Part shown: positions 33,401-36,665 of the stretch, piece after piece
Layout of the letters: every line of letters starts with the position of its first letter
How positions within the stretch are numbered: the first letter of the stretch is position 1
Assembly (NCBI GenBank): GCA_049516635.1
Contig: JBEKSX010000018.1
Coordinates: 1-36,665 of the forward strand
DNA from: JBEKSX01 sp049516635
GTDB lineage: Bacteria > Bacteroidota > Ignavibacteria > Tepidaquicellales > OLB5
Reading direction: 5' to 3'
Length of the DNA: 36,665 nucleotides
The notes under the pieces: model-generated
The model's database searches: none
What the model was told of the DNA's origin: nothing
What the model saw: only the letters and a program-made list of their open reading frames with translations
Made by a program: the position numbers and the translations under genes

Positions 33401-35245
33401 TTAATCTTTTAATGCTTTTTCCATTAATTTTGTAAATTCCTCCGGCTTCAGGAATCCCGTTATCCTCAGACTTAGTATCTCTTTTCCGTTCTTATCGATA
33501 AAAGCTACAACGGGCAATCCGAGTATTTTGTACCGGTCGGTTATCTCTTTGTTCTCTTTCGTCAGGTCGACTTTAATATTGTTAAACTTTTTCGACAAGT
33601 CAATGACCTTTGGATCAACGTAAGTATATTTGTCAAGCTCTTTGCATTGAGCGCACCAGTCCGCATAAAAGTCTATCATTGTCGGTTTATCGCCGGATTT
33701 TGTGACCGACGCATCTATCTGTGCCTGGGTAGCAAGATTCTGCCAGTCAAGTTTTCCGGCTAAAGTCTGTTTATCGCTGAAATTCATGTTCATGGAACCG
33801 AACACTACGGAACCTATCGCTATCACATATTTGATCCTTGTATATACGGATGCATTCACAGCTTTCCTGTCAATAACTATTAAGTAGAATCCGGCGAGTA
33901 TCAGGTAAACAGGGAATATTACTTCATAGACTTTCGGCGGTATCAGGGTCTGGGCAGTATATAAAGCAAGCCCTACCATCACAAACCCGAATATTATCTT
34001 TACGCCTTCCATCCACTCACCCGAACGTGGCAGTTTACTGATAGAACCGGAAAATATCGCAAGGAAAATGTACGGGAATCCCAATCCTAACGAGAGAACA
34101 AAGAATAAAAGAAATCCCATGAACGCATTACCGAGCTGACCAACATAAACCAGCAATCCCAATACGAACGGACCTATGCACGGTGCCGCAATAAATCCGA
34201 CCGTCAAGCCCATCAGCACCGTTCCAAAATATCCCTGCCTGCTTTTCCCGCTGAAATTAGCTATCGCTGTCGGTATCCTTATTTCGAACAAACCGAACAT
34301 GCTCAGTGCAAGAGCAAGTAAAATTGCCACGATGACACTGACAACGATAGGATTCTGCAGGGCACTTCCGAACATCCCGCCTGTTAACGCTGCTATCAAT
34401 CCCAGCGCAGAATATGTTATGGACATACCGAGTATATAGATGAGAGCCATCAAAATCTTCTGTGCCTTATTATTGCTTACCTGCGCACCGAAATAACTTA
34501 TCGTGATGGGTATAAGCGGATACACGCAGGGTGTCAGGTTCAGAGCCAATCCGCCGAGGAATATCAGTATTAACGTTAAGAATATTCCCTTTTCCGCAAT
34601 GTAACCCGAGATCTGGTTCTGATTTCCGGCAGTCATGGTCTGCGTGGTATCGCGTTTGTTTTCTTTGAGTGTGGTTGTGGTTGAAACAGTATCTTTCTTA
34701 GTTAGCTGTGTTTCGGTCTTTGATGTAGTATCTTTTTTATTCGCACCCTCGGTCGTTGTATCGATATTCTTTACCGTATCTTCCTTTAGAGTAAACGCTA
34801 CTGTGAACTCGACATCTTTAGGCGCAAAACAGGCTCTGTCATTGCACGCCTGGTAATGAAACGAGCCCTTTACTTCGTACTTGCCCGGTTTGATCTCTTT
34901 CCTGGGTTTCAGTATTAATCCGACATTAAATGTATTTGCAAATACCTGCAGTTCGGTTTCCGAGAAACTGAACTTGTACGTTTTTGCTGCCGGCCAGGAT
35001 ACCTTTAACAGCTTGAAATCCCCTTCTGATATCGATACGGTCGTCGGTATCAGGTCTTCATCTGCTATTTTGTTTGCATTGATATGGTAACCCTCCTGTA
35101 CTGCGGCTTTAACATTGATGCGGATAGGTTCGTTTATTCCAAATTCTTTTTTTACCGATGATGCCGTTACTGTAACATATTCCTGTGCATATAATTCTGG
35201 ACAAAGGAATACCACGGCCATTATTAAAAATAATATCTTTTTCAA
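33401..35245 (-). CDS. dsbD: Thiol:disulfide interchange protein DsbD
   Basis: 614 residues from TTG 35245. The frame is open to TTG 35326, but 35245 gives a clean signal peptide MKKILFLIMAVVFLCPELYA then QE, so I prefer it. Three parts: a periplasmic N-terminal domain with redox Cys pair CNDRAC (about 132-137), a Lys/Thr/Asp-rich linker (about 165-210), a membrane domain with one cysteine in NLTPCVYPLIPITISY and one in AAPCIGPFVLG (about 240 and 355), and a C-terminal thioredoxin domain with the CXXC motif DFYADWCAQCKEL (about 526-538). It passes electrons from cytoplasmic thioredoxin to periplasmic thiol proteins. First gene of the run dsbD, DUF5683-like, truA, DUF5683-like. Confidence 0.93.
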   Translation of the reverse strand: MKKILFLIMAVVFLCPELYAQEYVTVTASSVKKEFGINEPIRINVKAAVQEGYHINANKIADEDLIPTTVSISEGDFKLLKVSWPAAKTYKFSFSETELQVFANTFNVGLILKPRKEIKPGKYEVKGSFHYQACNDRACFAPKDVEFTVAFTLKEDTVKNIDTTTEGANKKDTTSKTETQLTKKDTVSTTTTLKENKRDTTQTMTAGNQNQISGYIAEKGIFLTLILIFLGGLALNLTPCVYPLIPITISYFGAQVSNNKAQKILMALIYILGMSITYSALGLIAALTGGMFGSALQNPIVVSVIVAILLALALSMFGLFEIRIPTAIANFSGKSRQGYFGTVLMGLTVGFIAAPCIGPFVLGLLVYVGQLGNAFMGFLLFFVLSLGLGFPYIFLAIFSGSISKLPRSGEWMEGVKIIFGFVMVGLALYTAQTLIPPKVYEVIFPVYLILAGFYLIVIDRKAVNASVYTRIKYVIAIGSVVFGSMNMNFSDKQTLAGKLDWQNLATQAQIDASVTKSGDKPTMIDFYADWCAQCKELDKYTYVDPKVIDLSKKFNNIKVDLTKENKEITDRYKILGLPVVAFIDKNGKEILSLRITGFLKPEEFTKLMEKALKD

Positions 35246-35379
35246 TGGATAATTAAAGGGTAAGATTATTGATAGCTGCGATATTTTCACTTCTTTAAAA
35301 TTATTTATACTTTGTTTTAAAATCAATGTAAATTAATCAGATTACTAATTTCATGTTACTTCTCTAAGACGTCCCGGAC

Positions 35380-35943
35380 TTACTTCACCAGTCTCGATAT
35401 CCCCTTGAACACCTCTGTCCCCGATATCATCGTCAGCTCGAATAATACCGATTCATACGTCGAGATAACCGCACCTTCGCTTCTCATTCGTTCCACGGCT
35501 ACCAGCTTATCATTAAGTTTCCTGGAAGAAACGCAATCCTCTATCAAAACCGGTACGAACCCTTTATCCAGCAGGTCCAATGCTGTCTGGAGCACACATA
35601 CATGGCTTTCAATTCCCATCAGTATAACATTCTTTTTGCTTAATTTATTCAGAGCATCCATAAATGCCGTATCACCGCAGCAGCTGAATGCCTTCTTTTC
35701 GATATGTGAATAATCCCCCAGGACATCTTTGATAGGTGCAATTGTGCTTCCAAGCCCGACCGTATATTGCTGTGTTACTATTAGTGGAATCTCCAAAATC
35801 TTCAGCCCTTTTATCAGCGTTATTATATTTTTAGATATCTTCTCATTCTCATAGATCAAAGGATAAAGCCGCTCCTGCACATCTATCACTATAGCCGCCG
35901 TGCCTTCCTTCATTAGCCTCGCGGGGTAGTGTGTTTTATTCAT
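35380..35943 (-). CDS. Isochorismatase-like cysteine hydrolase
   Basis: 187 residues. The catalytic triad of the superfamily is complete: Asp21 in VIDVQERL, Lys84 in EKKAFS and Cys116 in GIESHVCVLQT. The length and the sequence IESHVCVLQTALDLLDKG then FVPVLIEDCVSS place it in the YcaC-like/unclassified hydrolase group rather than true isochorismatase; substrates in this group are amides or ureas such as nicotinamide-type compounds, but none can be read here. ATG 35943. Isolated gene, 134 bases upstream of the dsbD start on the same strand. Cytoplasmic. Confidence 0.88.
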   Translation of the reverse strand: MNKTHYPARLMKEGTAAIVIDVQERLYPLIYENEKISKNIITLIKGLKILEIPLIVTQQYTVGLGSTIAPIKDVLGDYSHIEKKAFSCCGDTAFMDALNKLSKKNVILMGIESHVCVLQTALDLLDKGFVPVLIEDCVSSRKLNDKLVAVERMRSEGAVISTYESVLFELTMISGTEVFKGISRLVK

Positions 35944-36435
35944 AGATATGTAACTATAAACTAATAACTATAAAAAAAAAGAATCTATCTTTTGTAAAAT
36001 AAAATAAAGTAATACGGAAGTTACGTAAAAGGTTAATGAGATCAGAAAATACAGATAAGATGCAAATAAAAGCAATTCCGTAACCACAACCAGAGAAAAC
36101 AATATATAATAAGTAATTTTCAATAAACTAATATCACGATATCGTCACTTAAAACCTCAAATTAGATTGTCAAAATATACAGAATTACCCGTTTTTTCAA
36201 GTCGTTGGTGACTGTAAAAGTGTAAAAATTATCAATATTGAAGAAATGAGCAATGAAACCGTGGATTAATTACGAAATGTTATGCTATAATCGTATATAG
36301 TTTGTTTTTTATCAACGAAAATATTAGGATTAAATCATTTATAACTAAAAATTACACCTCGAACCATTATGTATACAAATCATTGATAATATTAGACTTA
36401 TGTGTGCAATAACGTGCAGTAAGTTTTTGCAATAC

Positions 36436-36467
36436 TTGATTTTTAACACTAACTTTAATTATATTTG
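36436..36467 (+). promoter_or_regulatory. Predicted promoter (TTG-N21-TATATTTG)
   Basis: TTG 36436-36438, 21 bases, TATATTTG 36460-36467, a full match to the Bacteroidota pattern. The start would be near 36474, leaving a 5' leader of about 100 bases before ATG 36574. Confidence 0.6.
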
Positions 36468-36545
36468 TAATACAATATAGGAGGATCGAGTCTATAGGCA
36501 ACAAAAGTTACCATTTGTAAGAATAGAACTCAATTAATTAAAAAA

Positions 36546-36567
36546 GTCCGCTTTCTCGGACAGGAGA
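36546..36567 (+). promoter_or_regulatory. Hairpin abutting the ribosome binding site
   Basis: GTCCG (36546-36550), loop CTTTCT, CGGAC (36557-36561), followed with no gap by AGGAGA (36562-36567) and, 6 bases later, ATG 36574. A short GC stem in an otherwise AT-rich leader, directly against the SD, is a plausible translational control point. Confidence 0.5.
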
Positions 36568-36573
36568 ATAAAA

Positions 36574-36665
36574 ATGAAGCCTCAAATTAAATCAAAGAGC
36601 GAAAATCCTTTAAGCGATCTGATCGACGATGAGACCTATAATAGTCTTAAAAAGTACAAATTACT
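36574..36665 (+). CDS. Start of an unidentified protein (cut by window end)
   Basis: ATG 36574 has a near-ideal SD AGGAGA 6 bases upstream and a promoter about 107 bases further up. Thirty codons are visible, beginning MKPQIKSKSENPLSDLID and continuing acidic then basic (DDETYNSLKKYKL). No signal peptide. Too short to assign. Confidence 0.6.
   Translation, partial: MKPQIKSKSENPLSDLIDDETYNSLKKYKL

Larger units (their letters stand above)
35944..36573. other. Non-coding region upstream of the truncated gene at 36574
   Basis: About 630 AT-rich bases. Only trivial frames (under 30 codons, e.g. 15 codons at about 36034) are present. The right part holds a predicted promoter (36436-36467), an isolated AGGAGG (36479-36484) without a start codon behind it, and a hairpin-RBS element (36546-36567). 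No tRNA or repeat array seen. Confidence 0.55.

Noticed and set aside
35246..35326. TTG 35326 as start of dsbD
   Set aside because: Adds 27 polar residues before the signal peptide; TTG 35245 gives a standard signal.

Overview
The window reads as one bacterial chromosome segment of moderate-to-low GC from the Bacteroidota/Ignavibacteriota side of the FCB group. The evidence is a secreted protein ending in a type IX secretion C-terminal domain with the YPNPFNP motif; an alternative GlmU-like protein; short-LID adenylate kinase; DUF2851; paired PGxG 'DUF5683-like' proteins; and several promoter-like sites of the form TTG-N20/21-TAnnTTTG, the Bacteroidota primary sigma pattern. The first ~204 bases are an exception. 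They are ~59% GC and encode the C-terminal tail of a Verrucomicrobia-style protein, so they are probably a foreign or mis-joined piece.

Layout. 213-1178 (-): secreted M28 peptidase. 1466-5989 (+): complete BMP-type nucleoside ABC importer (lipoprotein, double ATPase, two permeases). 6071-8339: a small secreted unknown and a convergent T9SS-exported BNR-repeat protein. 8340-8938: AT-rich non-coding DNA. 8939-10363 (+): helical unknown. 10364-10918: a compact intergenic unit with repeats, promoter, a 44-codon hydrophobic ORF whose Shine-Dalgarno is buried in a 17-bp inverted repeat, and a terminator; this is the best candidate for an undescribed element. 10919-12721 (+): Omp85 protein with three POTRA domains. 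20572 down to 12739 (-): elongation/cell-shape cluster mreB-mreC-mreD-mrdA-rodA followed by pyrF and a DUF2851 gene. 22844 down to 20704 (-): purN-purH, divergent from rpmE (22983, +). 23310-26703 (+): alternative GlmU, a small unknown and a 24-cysteine protein of unknown family. 29180 down to 26790 (-): STAS protein, MotA/TolQ/ExbB and two ExbD, closed by a strong terminator; adk lies just upstream, divergent from ispE (29966, +). 35245 down to 30852 (-): tight four-gene run dsbD, DUF5683-like, truA, DUF5683-like. 35943-35380 (-): isochorismatase-like hydrolase. 35944-36573 is non-coding and ends in a promoter, hairpin and RBS leading into a gene cut by the window edge.

The region is mostly core housekeeping: envelope growth (MreBCD, PBP2, RodA, GlmU-like, Omp85, ExbBD), purine/pyrimidine synthesis (purN, purH, pyrF, adk, nucleoside uptake), isoprenoids (ispE), translation (rpmE, truA) and extracytoplasmic redox (dsbD). 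No tRNA, rRNA, CRISPR, transposase or phage gene was seen.
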